From the NCBI GenBank assembly GCA_011799875.1, contig CM022303.1, positions 546,857,368 through 546,921,367 on the forward strand: a DNA stretch of 64,000 nt. Reading direction: 5' to 3'. Numbering within the stretch: position 1 is the first letter of the stretch; the number at the start of each line of letters is the position of its first letter. Both the position numbers and the translations under genes were made by a program. This DNA is from Thinopyrum elongatum (taxonomy: Eukaryota > Streptophyta > Magnoliopsida > Poales > Poaceae). Shown here piece by piece: positions 33,777-45,586 of the stretch. The notes below the pieces were generated by a model. The model saw nothing but the letters and a program-made list of their open reading frames with translations, did not search any database and was not told where the DNA came from.

Positions 33777-34074
33777 AGAACTTGTGGTTGCATGGTTAGG
33801 AGCACAGTGGTATCCCTAGACCATCAGGGCTTAATTCTTAGACTTCACAATGGTGCTCGTAATATTCCTAGATTTATTTCAGGTTTTCAGGAATGTTCGT
33901 TCAGTGGGAGGAGACGTTCCTGTCGACTATGAGGCGGATGTGGTGACTACGTAAAATCTCAAAATGTTATGTCGGTTCAGTCTCTCGGAGGTGCTCGCAG
34001 GAGTAGGGTGTGCGTGTGTTGTTCATAAGGATGAGTGTATGTGAGCTACTTCGATTGTGCTATGTTCAAAAAAA
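33777..34074 (+). mobile_element. Au SINE copy (about 298 bp)
   Basis: It opens with CTTGTGGTTGCATGGTTAG, close to the tRNA-derived head of the Au SINE. The CAGTGGGAGGAGACGTTCCT and TCTCGGAGGTGCTC phrases follow, then GGGTGTGCGTGTG and an A-rich end near 34074. Order and spacing match a full-length Au element. Promoter boxes A and B are degraded. The copy at 45107 shares all these landmarks. Confidence 0.85.
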
Positions 34075-34289
34075 TAGCACGGGATGTATGCATATGGTCG
34101 AAAACTGCAAGACCTCCTCCCCAATGCCTCAAGCGCCAAGTAGGGAAACAGGCGCTCACGCACACCTCCTCATAGGTCGGCCCACATAAGAAGGCGAGCG
34201 CTCGATCGGAACAACTCCTGATTTCCCGGTCCTCTTGTCGCTGTTGGTCGGTCCACCATTGACTTTTTGAGAAACTTTCTTGAAAAAAA

Positions 34290-34800
34290 CAGGAATGAAA
34301 AGAAATTGCTTAATGGATTTGAAAAAAAATCTGCTTTGGAAAAAAGTTCACGAGTACAAAAAAGTTCAAGGCATTCAAAATAAGTTCATAGATTTTAAAA
34401 AGGTTCACGGGTTCAACAGAAGTTTGAGGGATTAAAAAAAGTTTGTGGATATGAAAAAGTTCACGAACTCGAAAAAATCACAAGTTCAATCAAAGTTCGT
34501 GGATATTTTAAAAAATCATGCCTTTGAAAATAAAGTTCATGGATTTCTAAAAAGTTCACATGTTCCGCGGATTTGAAAGAAAAATCACGATGTTGTGGAA
34601 AATAATCGCAAATTTGAAAAAAAATCACGGATTTGAAAAAATTGACGTATTTGGGAGGTAAAATCACAAAAAAATTAAAAAAAATAATGAATTTAAGAAA
34701 GAAAAACGTTCACAAAAAATCAAGGAAGTTAAATTTGAAAAAAGTAAACGAATTTGAAGAATGTTTTCAAATTTATAAAATGTTCTCCCATTTAAAAATA
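34290..34800. repeat. Short-period degenerate repeat block 3
   Basis: Phrases like GTTCACGGATTTGAAAAA recur about every 18-25 bases, mostly in one direction. The ORF at 34633-34971 is Lys/Asn-rich because it runs through this DNA. Confidence 0.65.
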
Positions 34801-35124
34801 GAAGTTACAAAAAACCCGAATAAAACTGCCCAGAAAAAGTTAAAAGAAAAAATCAGTCAAAAGCTTGTAGAAGGTTCCCAAAACCGGCTGGAAGCTTGTA
34901 AAAACTTCACAAAACCAGCTGCGTCATCTTCCGAAAAAAAGAATTGCACGCGCGACAAACGTTTGAATTGAAACTGTGCGTGCGACAACATTATGAAACC
35001 AGAAAAAAATGTTGTATGGGCCAACCCCAAAGGGGATAAGTAGTGTGTGCCCGTTTGCGGAAACATCTATAACAGACACATATGGCGCCGGATGTGGTTT
35101 GGCGACAGCGACTACCTATGCACG

Positions 35125-37280
35125 GATTAGAACAACTCAAACGCGCCAACGTAAATGGACACGCGCTTTGTCTAATTTTCGTCAGCTTATGTCGGCTGTA
35201 GGCGCACTGTCAGCCCGTGTTCGACCTGGGCGTCCAACCGCCGACGCATTTTTCATCCGCATCCGAAATTTTGACAATAAAATTTAATCTAGAAAAAGGT
35301 CGCGGTCATAATTCATGTCAGCAGCCATTTCAGCGGCCACACTCCATGCCAGTCTACAAAAAACCATAGTTCATGCCGACACACTTGCCAGCAGTTGGCA
35401 CACTTCCCAGGAGACAAAAAGGACAGACATAGTTCAACCACGCCATACTTCTCGGCAGAGGTCACGCCTGCATACAAAAAAGATGGCGCTCTCGGTCATA
35501 GATCAATCATCTAGCTCGAGCATCTCCTTTTGTTTCTTTTCAAACCAAGGCCTTTTTCTCGGGGACACATTGCTCAAGTCCACCGTCATGATATCCACCT
35601 CCTTCGTCATGAAAGCAAGAGCCACCTCTTTTTCTTTGGGCTTGGCACTGGCCGCTTCTATCTCTTGCTTCTTCGCTTGCATTTCCGCCTCCATCTCAAG
35701 CTTCTTCGCTTGTATGTCTGCCTCCATCTCGAGCTTCTTCTTTTGTATCTTGTTGTAGACCTTCATTTGTTTCTCTTTATCTTGTCGGCACTTCTCCACA
35801 CTTGCTTTCTTTTGGGTTATCATGCCTTACGAAGTTTCTTGCAAGACAAATGTGGCCACATCACGCTTCTCCTTCTTCTTGGAGTTGGTCTTCCTCCTCG
35901 GACGCTCCTCTCCCTCGTCATAGTCCGTGACGGCCTCCGGGCCTTTGTTCTTCTTGAGGGCGGCGTATTGCTCCTTGAGCTTCTCCTCATGAGAAATGAC
36001 CGTCCAACAATGGGTTAGTGTGACGGCTTGTTTCCATGTTGGGCCATGAATGCTTTCCAAGCTTGGTATGCCTACAAACAAAATGAAGGTACAAATGCAC
36101 ATTCATATGAATGGACATGCAAGCATCAATCAACGGAAACGAAGATGAAGGATTTGTATACCATGCCTTTGATGTCGAGGCCACCGATAGGACGACTTTC
36201 GATGCTCTCAAGGGTGGCACAAAACTTGTTGCACTCTTTTTGGATGAGTCCCCACCTCTTGGAGATGGACACCCAACCACGCTTGCTCTCAAACTTGCAG
36301 GGGCGGGAACTTCTTGTGTTCATGGAATTGTGCATAAACTCTCAACGAAAAGGTTGATCCTTTTTGCTCGGCGCCGACTGTGGGATCTTGTCCAATAACC
36401 CTTCAGCATTCTCAAATGAGCTTGTCCTCATCCTTTGTATACGCCTTCATTTGAATGATTTTCCATTTCTTTTGCGCATTGGCTTGATGACTGAGCTCAT
36501 CACGTCGGAGCAAGGGTGGTTAGCGCGATCACACTCCCTTCCGGCAAGAAGTCCACGGGAGAGGTGGAAAAATGGGTGGCTTGCGGTTCATGTTGGGGTT
36601 GGACGCGAGGCATCTGTGGCGTGGTGGAAGTGCGCGGCGACTCCGCCCGTGGACGACGAACTGGCGATGAGCTCGTGCTAGCCGTGGCCATGGCGGCAGC
36701 GGCTTGAATGACCCGCTGGCCATGGCTGAACCCTGGTATCATCAGAGCCTGTTGTGTGGCCTTGGCGTGTGTGGCCTAATTCTCCATGATGGTGGCCTCC
36801 TATTGCTTGGCGACGGCGAGGGTGGCTAGGTTGGCAGATTCCAGTTTGTCAGCCTGTACCTTCCTCCAACCAGCCCTCTTCGCCGACTGTACGACACACT
36901 ACTCCGGCGTCTGCTCCTTCTTGGGCTGCTTCTTGTGGGCGAGACGAGGCTTTCTGGGCAGGCCATCGTCAGTGGAGGCGGGGGTGGCGGGGTTTGGCGT
37001 GTCGGCCATGATGAGAGGGCGGGAGAGCAAGCGGGCGTGAGGGTTTGGGGGAGAAGGGGGAAATGGGGTGGATGTGCCACGAACTAGCGGTGAGGGGAGG
37101 ACAAGGGCGGGCGTCGCGCGCGTCCGCACCGACGCAAACACGGCCCAAATTGGGCCTAAAATGGGTCGCAGGTGGGCAAAAACCGGACGCTCGTCCGTTT
37201 TGTGTCGGTGCCTTGGGCCGCGGTTTTTGTCCGTTTCGATCCAAACGAAGGATAGAATGCGTCGGCGCGTAGAATTACCG
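35125..37280 (-). mobile_element. Harbinger-type element with Myb/trihelix ORF1, minus strand
   Basis: Both ends carry related inverted sequence: CAAACGCGCCAACG on the left (about 35139) and CGTCGGCGCGTAGAA on the right (about 37260-37274). Exact ends and TSD are not resolved. The interior encodes, on the minus strand, an ORF1-type protein in broken frames. The two-ORF layout (Myb-like ORF1 plus transposase) is known for PIF/Harbinger, but no transposase is present here. Confidence 0.6.
35503..37010 (-). pseudogene. Harbinger ORF1 (Myb/trihelix-like) remnant
   Basis: Minus-strand frames, in order, give a start at MADTPNPATPASTDDG (about 37010), a Ser/Pro-rich stretch (about 36500-36740) and a helix with WVSISKRWGLIQKECNKFCA (about 36300-36230), a typical trihelix/SANT signature. 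Later come AVTLTHCWTVISHEEKLKEQ, a Lys-rich KKKEKRD linker and a long charged coiled coil with repeated KKLEMEA/AKKQEIEA (about 35820-35505). Wheat PIF/Harbinger ORF1 proteins have this order, with a C-terminal coiled coil resembling NAM-associated domains. They are thought to bind DNA and aid the transposase. Several stops and frame changes separate the parts, so no complete product is made. Confidence 0.7.
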
Positions 37281-37559
37281 TTAAGAATAGCCATGAATTG
37301 TTGCCTGCGATACCTCCTCGGAAAAAGATGGGCCTCGGCGGAACGTCATACGACACAAGACGGTCTGGGATGCACTTCACTGGGCACGACTATCTCTTGC
37401 TGCAAGCGAGACAGAGTTAGCTCTTGGTGAAGGCCACGACCTTAATGGGCAGCCCAGCTCACGCGAGGCCACAACCTCTTTTGTTTTGTTTGACCTTTTG
37501 ATTTCTTTTCTTTTTACTTTTCTTTACACTTCCAAAAATTCCTTCCCTTAAAAAATTCA

Positions 37560-39370
37560 AATATATATAGGTAAAATGTTTGGGGCACCTAAGTGCCTGG
37601 GCACCTTGTTCGGATCCAACCCGTTAACACTTTTTTTATTTGGAAATAATCACTAATACCTTCCAAATATTCTCCTTTCCATTTTCTGGTTGCATGCGCT
37701 CCACTGCCATTGATTGCGAATTGGTTTCCAAAAAACCGGAAGCTATTGATTCCCTCGAATGATTTATTTTCTTATATAAATTCTGTTGGTCTCGTTAAAA
37801 TAGTTTGTACACTTGTACTTTGGTACATACGTACCCAATGATTTATTTTAATAAAAAATTGTAGGTACCTACAAACATAGCCAGATATATTTGTAAGTGC
37901 TTACGTAGGACCCCACGAAAAAGTGCATAGTCAAGATATGTTTAATCAAAATACACATACCCAGGGCTATTATATCTAATGAAAATACATATTGGAAGTA
38001 TTATATCTTTTGAGAATATACATATACTCGAGGTATTATATGTACTAAAAATATACACATACTGAGGTATTATACCTACTAAAAATTATGGATAGTAAAA
38101 TATTGGCACGCCTCACAAAAGTGATATAGCAAAAGATTACCTTATTTTGAATTAGACAGTGTCGCGTAACTAGAAATGATATAGCCAAAATCTACTAATT
38201 ATACACAGGTGACTAATACCCGATTTTCTCGAGTATATACCCAGCTATGTAAAATCGATATCATATACCCCTTCTAATTCTCGAGTATCGAATACACCAT
38301 GTTCTAAGATCCTCCTAATAGAAATTAATTTCGAAAAAAATCAAGCTACTCTTTTTGGCAGGAAAATATTGCACATACCCGGTCGACGTATATACCCGAC
38401 TATGTGAAAAAAGGTAGAAAAATATTGTACATAGATATATACCTACAAACATATATACCCTACAATTTATTCCAAATAATTTGCATGCACATATATACTT
38501 TAGGATTTATTCTAGGTATTAGATACATACAGACGTATATACCCTACAATTTATTCCAAATAATTTGCATGCACGTATATACTCTATGATTTATTTTAGG
38601 TATTATATACCTACAAACGTAGTCCGATATATTTGTACGTGGATACTCAATTTTTTTTTTAAATAATAGTGTATACTCAAGATATTTCTGTAAATACCTC
38701 GATGTGAAATTTATTGGTATATACCCATAAATGTCACTACCTTTTTTTATAAGTGGATACATATACGTAAACTAAATACCTCGACAGATGATATGTTACG
38801 TTCAGATAAAGATGAATATCTATACAACATACCACGACAGATATGTATCAAATGTGTGATACTGGATGAATCATACCAAAAAATACGTATTATCCTCACA
38901 CGATTTGTGGGTATATACCGTAAAAACTACTAGGTACAGTACAAGGAGAAACTAGGTTTTTCTTATACCCATAGCAACTATACACACACCTCTGTTTAAA
39001 AGGCATGTCAGCAATACTACTAATATGTACAGAAAAAATTAGACAATTTTGAATAATTTCCTTCTATGCATGAATTACTATAGAATTTTTCTAGTGTTTC
39101 ACACGCACATGCGTGACTAAATTAGGCAATGTTTGGTACGTGCATGCTAATTAATGCCTCCGTCCAAATTAGAGCAAGTGATCGCTATTTAACATGCAGT
39201 TAATGGAATTAATTAGTAAATTGCAATAAATGTCAAAATTTAATACTGGAAACGGGTATACCCGTTAGCGTCTATACCTAACACAACGCACACATCCTAA
39301 AGCAATCCGAAGGTAGACAAGCAAGGAGCGGCACCTAGGTGTCCCAAACGACCGTCCTATATATATTATA
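37560..39370. mobile_element. TIR element with GGCACCTA termini, probably Mutator-like (about 1.8 kb)
   Basis: The left end has ATATAGGTAAAATGTTTGGG followed by GCACCTAAGTGCC. Reading the right end on the minus strand gives ATATAGGACGGTCGTTTGGG followed by ACACCTAGGTGCC, about 25 of 33 positions alike. The interior is AT-rich with many TATACCC phrases and no coding frame. An AT tract adjoins the right end, so the TSD cannot be read. The superfamily is a guess from long diverged TIRs. Confidence 0.6.
38442..38615. repeat. Two tandem copies of 84 bp
   Basis: TATACCCTACAATTTATTCC and the following AAATAATTTGCATGCAC occur at about 38454 and 38538. Flanking bases also match, giving a period of 84 within the TIR element. 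Confidence 0.8.
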
Positions 39371-39429
39371 TATATATATAATATATATATATATATAATA
39401 TATATATATATAATATATATATTTATATA

Positions 39430-39482
<53 letters not shown>
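39357..39482. repeat. AT microsatellite tract
   Basis: About 126 bases of nearly pure AT dinucleotides with occasional AA or TT interruptions, next to the right end of the TIR element. Confidence 0.95.
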
Positions 39483-39485
<3 letters not shown>

Positions 39486-39494
39486 CAAAATAGG

Positions 39495-40130
39495 CTTTTC
39501 ATAATGTTTTGAAAATGTTAATCATGCATTCTAAAAATGTTAAATGTGTATGGAAAAAACTTTGACCTGTATACGAAAAATGTATACAAAAAATATAAAT
39601 GGGCATGAAAAAACTTGATTATGTATTTAAAATATGTTACAAGTATTTGAAAAAATGTTAATCAAGCGTTTGAAAAATGTTAAACGTGTATAGAAAAAAT
39701 GTTGACCACGTATGAAAATTGATGAAATCTTTTATCATGTTATGATAATCAAGCATTTAAAAAAATGTTAATCAAGCATTTGAAAATGTTAATGTGTATG
39801 GAAAAAATGTTGACCATGTAATCAAAAAAATATAATCTTGCATTTGAAAAATATAGAAAATTATTTAAAAAATGTTAAACATTCATAGGCAAAATGTTGA
39901 TCATGTATTAGAAAAATGTTAATTTTGTATTTGAAAATGTTAATCAAGCATTTGAAAAAAAAGTAAAATGTTGACTATGTATACAAAAAATGTCTATCTT
40001 GAATTTGAAAAATGCTAATCAATAATTTTAAAAATATTTAAAATGTGTATAGAAAAAATATTGACTATGTAGTAGAAAGTTGTATTAGAAAAATATTAAA
40101 CGTGTATTTAAAAAATGTTGTTGACATAAA
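39495..40130. repeat. Short-period degenerate repeat block 4
   Basis: AAAATGTTAATCAAGCATTTGA-like phrases (shown here in part: GTTAATCAAGCATTTGA) recur every 20-40 bases with decay. Confidence 0.7.
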
Positions 40131-40326
40131 AAAAAATGTATAATAAAAACCAAAAGAAACAAAAAAAATGAACCCTGATAAAAAGTAAACCAAAAGAAAA
40201 AAGAAAATAAAAATAAAGTTGAAGAAACAAATGAAAACAGAATCAAAAAATAAAAAGGAGAAGAAAAAACATCCTGAAAGAAAAAAAAAAAGCCAGTGAA
40301 ACCCGGTCTCATCGCCTCAAATACAT

Positions 40327-40341
40327 CCCCCCCCCCCCCCC
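40327..40341. repeat. 15-base C homopolymer
   Basis: An uninterrupted run of C, followed by CTCC repeats. Confidence 0.9.
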
Positions 40342-40410
40342 TCCCTCCTCCCCCATACTACTTGATCAGAATCACGACGCTTGCGTGGTGGCTAGTGCCG
40401 TTGAAATCTA

Positions 40411-40534
40411 CTCCCTTCGTTTCAAATTACTTGATCCATATTTATCTACACACGGATGTATCTAGACACTAAACAAGTATAGATACATCCGTATTTAGAC
40501 AAATTCAAGTCAACTAATTTGAAACGGAGGGAGT
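40411..40534. mobile_element. Stowaway MITE (124 bp)
   Basis: Ends CTCCCTTCGTTTCAAATTAC and CTAATTTGAAACGGAGGGAG are inverted, flanked by TA at 40409-40410 and 40535-40536. The inner stem contains GGATGTATCTAGACA and its near complement. Confidence 0.92.
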
Positions 40535-40540
40535 ATCTAG

Positions 40541-42607
40541 AAGACCGCAGTTCGAATTCCACCCGGAGCATTCGCCCGTTCTTGTTGAAGCTCGCAGTGA
40601 GAGTTTCTACAGTCTCGCTTAATGCAAGAAATAGCGTTTGCGTATTTCACTATCCTTATCACCCACCTGGAAAAAAAATCACGCAGCCGAAAGGATAGAG
40701 GGCCCACTTCTGAGAAAGCCGCAACGCACTATGCTGCGCGCATGACTGACTGCCGCCGTCGGCTTCGGGGTTTGCGTAAGTTTCAGGGGCAGCCCACGCT
40801 CGCCGTCAGGAAGAGACGCAGGATACTCTGCAATTGCATCGCCGGGCTACCATCACGCTAGGCTTAGGAGGCCTTGTGATTCCCTACATCAATGATAAAT
40901 AAAATGTCTTATCAAGGAATCACGTGATTCTAAAAAAAATATCAAGAAATCACGTGTCAGTCTGCCAACAGCAATCCGCGTGTCAGGATTCAGAAAAAGC
41001 AAGTGCCATGAATAATTACTGCAATAGCTGAAGTTTTAAATACGTGTCTTGTACCAGCCCGAAATCCCGAAGGTGGCTCGGGCTATTGGGCGCATCTCAC
41101 AACTCAGAAGCTCTGCAAAAATCGTGCTTGGCGTATAAATGTTTTTCGCCTGCGCAGACATAGAAAATTGCACAAAAAATTCAGAAAAATGGCAAAATGA
41201 CACATTCATTTTGTCCGAAAAATGGCACAAATAGAGTCATGGTGCGTGTTGCAGCTTAACAAGCATCGTAGAGCCTGAGGGGTGGAAACATGGAAGGGAT
41301 TGATGGATGGGGCAAACGTGAAAATGAACAAATTTGACCCTTTTCTAAAACTTTAGCATAGAATGGACCGGATCTGAAAATATTTCATAAAATTACCCTT
41401 TTTGTGATGCCGGGGTTGGGGCGTCGTGCTAGGGCAGTGGCGGAGTTACGAAAACACAATAAAGATGGGCCAGTGTTGTTGAGCCTTTTCAGGGAGGGCC
41501 AGCCTGTCATAATACATCACTAGCGGGCAAAGGCGAGGCGGCTCACCACACCCATCAAAGCCTGTGCGCGCGCCTGTGTTGCTTTTTTAATGAGGGAAAC
41601 GAAAACAATGCGTTTGAAAGCGAGCTGGTGGCGTGAAAATATCTGTATATTTAGCGAGTTCATGCAGATCCTTGTACTTTCTTATTTGTAGAAGCTATGG
41701 AGGTCATAGCAACATGCAAGGAAGTTATTTTCCACATGAAAGAGTGAGATGTCATCGCTAACTATGCCGAGAATCCGGACAACATTGCTACTGCCAACGG
41801 GGAGGAGTTGGGACAGAAAGATGGTTGGTTGTGCCACTGAAAGTCTGGTAGTGTGCGAAGTGAAATAGTGTTAGAGGTGTGTGTTTTAGATCTTGGCCAC
41901 TGATGTATCTATATTTATATATAGATTTGTCATTTCCAGTCAATTACCAGTTTGATAATTAATCTTGGCAACTGATATTTGTTTCCATTTATTTATGCAT
42001 ATAACATGCATAAGTACATGCAAAGGAAGAGTTATTAGCAAGAGATCATGAAGAAACTTTACTGCCAATTTATTCAATCTTTATACACACAATTTTCTGA
42101 GTGTCATAGTTGATCTGAAATGTCTTGTTGCCAAATAAGATAATAGTTCCACACATATATTTCAAGCGCCAATGCTTTTTCTAAGGAACTCACATACCTT
42201 TTTACACAATCAAACTGCCATTTAGCCTCATGTGCAAACAATCTAAGAAGAACATGACAAAGGCAAAGGAGAGGTAAAACATCACCGAGCACAAAAATGG
42301 GACGGGGAGTGAGGCCACACCTACATCAACAATGAACCTTTCTTAAGAAAGTCGACTGCTAGCAGCTGTAGAACCTCAAAAAAAAAACAAGAATGGATAC
42401 ATAATATGAATATCGGATATAGTATGAACCTATAGAAGCAAGTAAAACCGTGGATCAATGAATATCAGATGAAGAAAATCGACCACAATAATTAGGCATA
42501 TGTAAATAGCTTGGAGTAAACTAGCCAAGGATGTTCATATCATAAGGATAAGAAATTCCCATCCAATTTTTTCACCTTCTAGCCGTCTATTATGAATTGG
42601 AACAACC
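40541..42607. other. Unassigned stretch
   Basis: No gene, TIR or LTR was recognised in this 2.1 kb. ORFs are below 80 codons. Two CACGTG cores lie close together (40919-40962), the first in the palindrome AATCACGTGATT. The left part (40550-40870) is GC-richer and might be an old transposon scrap. Confidence 0.4.
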
Positions 42608-42610
42608 TAA

Positions 42611-44420
42611 GAGCATCTCCAGACGTTCGGCCCCCTAGGGGCTTGAAATAGCGCCGCCTGGGGGTGCCCCGGCGGAAAAAATCGGTGTGGGGGCGGTCGG
42701 TTTCCCAACCGCTACCCCAAGCTCGCCCTAGACGCCGTTTTCTAAAAACCAAACTCGGCCAAAATTCGGCCAAACACGACACAAATTTGAAGGAAATTTA
42801 GGCGTTCCATTGATATTTGTACAAATTGAAAACATAATTTAAAAACAAACTAAAAACTACTACTACTAGCCGTCGTTGCCTGCCTTCTACATGCCGAGGA
42901 GCATGTAGAAGTTGGTGTAGTCACCGTCGTCGTCGCTGCCGTTCTACACGCCGCCGCCGTCCTTGCTGCACCCCTGACCTGCCGATGCGTGGGGGGTTGG
43001 ACGGCCCGGGCGCCTCGTCGTCGCTGTCGTCGAGGATGACGATACCGCCCTCGTCGCGGCCGCGGCGCCGGGCGGCGATCTCCTCGAGGGTTGGCGCTCC
43101 ATCTCCTGCCGGACATAGTCGTCCCGCGCCCATTTCAGGCCGGTCTCCTCGTCGGCGGCCATGGCCTCATGCTCCTTCTTCACGGGAAGGAGCGCCGGCT
43201 CGGTCTTCGGCTTGACGAGGCGGGAGGAGGGGGGAGAAGGGCCACGACCGCCCTTGTTGATGACGAGGGCGCCGCCACGAGTGCGCCACCCGAGCGGCGT
43301 CTCCCGCGGCTCCGACTTGACGGGAAGGAGCGCCGACGACCCAGAGGAGCGGGAGCCCGACGAGGACGCCGTCTCCATTCACCTCGGCGTTCAGGAGCTG
43401 CCGCGGTGGCGAGAGAAGGAGGGGGGCGCCGGGTACTCCAACCGCGGCTCGTTGCCGGCCTCGTTGTGCTCGAGGACGGCTTCGAGTGTGCGCCCGGGGA
43501 CGCCCCACCATTGGCGCCGCCCATCGACGTTGAGGCGGCCGCGGGGTTCGACGCCGTTCGTGGAGGCGAGCTGGTCGGCGTGGCGGCGGTCGAAGTACGC
43601 CGTCCACAGCGTGTGGCTGTCGAGGGCATACGTCGGCCGTTGACGCGCCTGCTCCGGCAGCGATGATCAGATGCGCGCGATCTCGGCGCGTCGATCAGCG
43701 CCCGTGGGCGTCGGCGGCACCGGGACGACGCCAACGCTGAGCCTCCAGGAGCCCGGCACCCGCATGTCCGGCGGGGCCGGGTAGTCCGCTTCGCAGAGGA
43801 GGCGGGCCTCGTCCTTGTGCAGGTGGCGGCCGAAGCCATTGGCTGCCGCTCCGTCGCCGGGGTAGCGCTCGGCCATGGACATCGGAGGAGGGGCGTCGGC
43901 TGGGAGAGAGGGGAGAGGGGCGTCGGCGGCGAGAGGGCGAGAGGACGAGAGGGTCGTCTTCGGCGTGGGGGGAGAGGAGTGTGTGCGGCCACCGGCGAGG
44001 GAGGGACGGCTTTTATAGCGGCGGGTGGGCGGCGAGCGGGCGACATGCGTGTGTGCGCGTGGCAAGAGAGGGCGGGATGCGCATCGGCGCGCCTTCACTG
44101 CGCCGCCCGTGAGGAATCAATGGAAGGCTGACCGGCGGCATCCTTCCATTGATTCCCCGCGGGAAAACGAGGCGATGAGGACGACGAACGCAGCTGGTCG
44201 CTGACTCGGCGGGTCCACCACGCTTTCGTGCCAAAAAAGTTTCCCCCGGCGCCCCCAAGCGCCCCTTAGCGCACCGGGTTCGCCTGGGTCCGCCGGCGCC
44301 AAATTCGGCCCTAACCGGCGAAAAGTGGCTTCTGAGGGCGCGATTGGGCCATTTTTTTCGCGCCGGCGATAAAAAAAGGCCTTGGGGGCCTGGGGGGGGG
44401 GGGGGCGAGTGGAGATGCTC
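42611..44420 (-). mobile_element. Harbinger-like element, copy 2, reverse orientation
   Basis: The ends are GAGCATCTCCAGACG and TGGAGATGCTC, with TAA on both sides (42608-42610 and 44421-44423). Size (1810 bp), ends and coding content match copy 1 (23891-25686). A 14-base G run (44392-44405) lies just inside the right end. The ORF is broken. Confidence 0.85.
42944..43876 (-). pseudogene. Copy 2 of the transposon-borne SUMO-motif protein (broken)
   Basis: The frame starts MAERYPGDGA at 43876 on the minus strand and aligns with the copy 1 protein: ADYPAPPDMRVPGSWRL, LWTAYFDRRH, GRRQWWGVPGRTLE. It is broken by a stop near 43664 (TGA where copy 1 has Trp), by stops near 43395 and 43380, and by a frameshift after DDYVRQEMERQ. 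Even so, the lysine motifs are kept as VKSE, PKTE and VKKE, and the hydrophobic-acidic patch is kept as IVILDDSDDE in the shifted frame (about 43010-43050). The first motif changed from VKPE to VKSE and still fits hydrophobic-K-x-E. Retention of these motifs in two diverged copies points to past selection in the family. Confidence 0.75.
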
Positions 44421-44423
44421 TAA

Positions 44424-45106
44424 TCCCATGGGCACAGAGGAATCCATGTTTGGTCTCTACGTACCTGAGGCATAGAAAGCGAATCAGAAGAACGACACCG
44501 GTATCTCAAAGAATAAATTATGTACCTAGCCGAATAACACACAATGGTGCGCTGCTTCCTTCAACAAACTCCGATGCCGCGCTCCAACAACCTTGGCCAT
44601 GACGTTTCATTCATGAACACCAAGGTCGTGGCCTCCCACCCAAATATCAAGTCGAGTAGCATAAAGAGCAGCGTCGTCATAAACGATGCCCGCCAACTGT
44701 GGGTGATGTGGTGAGTTGCAACTCTCGGCCAACGGTTGAAAGATTTTGAAGCTCGTCTGGATGAAGATTTGTTCGAGGGGAGGGCGGAGCCGCCCGGCCA
44801 ACCAAGGGAGACGCGGTAGAACGCGGAGGAGAAAGACTGGGACACACCAGGCCTATTAGTTCGTCCAATGCCACCTGAAATTCGTGGTCCAGGAAGGTGC
44901 AGCTTGCAAGTCACAACCGGCTGTCATGGCCGCTGGGTGAAGGCGTGGCTGGAGAGAGAGAGAGAGAGAGAGACGCATAAATTATGGCGACCTTGCTACT
45001 CTTTTCATTAAACGATGAGAAAAAAACTACACCCACGATCAGACCTATGGGAGACATGGTGAGAAAGCAGACTGCAACACTGAACCCAAATATACAGAAC
45101 ACACGC
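44424..45106. other. Unassigned stretch with GA microsatellite
   Basis: A GA repeat runs from 44952 to 44973. A minus-strand ORF of 117 codons (44914-44561) is open but matches nothing I know. Confidence 0.4.
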
Positions 45107-45364
45107 GAGCCAACCTGTGGTTGGATGGTTAGGAGAACAATAATATACCGACCCCGCATTTTTTTGGATTTTTTCGAACCTTCTGGTGATGTGCGTTCAT
45201 TTGGAGGAGACGTTCCCGTCGACTACGAAGACTTCTGTGACGACTTCGTCAATCTCAAAATGATTTGCCGCCTCGAGAGATGCTCATAGAAGTAGGGTGT
45301 GTGCGTGTCTTTATAGGGATGAGTGTATGTGCGTATGTATGAGTATCTGTGTAGTTAAAAAAAA
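45107..45364 (+). mobile_element. Au SINE copy (about 258 bp)
   Basis: It starts GAGCCAACCTGTGGTTGGAT with TGGTTAG after it, then carries GGAGGAGACGTTCCCGTCGA, CTTCGTCAATCTCAAAATGA and GGGTGTGTGCGTGTC in Au order, ending in an A run at 45364. The B-box region is deleted or diverged. Confidence 0.88.
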
Positions 45365-45586
45365 TGTAGCATACACGAAAACGGTGGACCGGCCCTTAAC
45401 AGAAAGTCGATGGACCATTCACACAGGTGAAAAAAACAATCACAAAAACAGGAGTAAATTATAGAAGAAGCAAAGACACGTGTCAATTAAAGCTCTCATC
45501 CGTCCCAACACTTGAAATGGTTGCGGCTAGCTTAGCCACTATAATCATTTGCTCATAGGTATATTTGGCTTAAATTAAGGACAACG

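Noticed and set aside
35503..35823. Coiled-coil ORF as a separate host gene
   Set aside because: Context and order with the trihelix segment show it is the C-terminus of a Harbinger ORF1.
39357..39482. AT tract as a replication origin or matrix attachment site
   Set aside because: It is a simple microsatellite; nothing beyond base composition supports a function.
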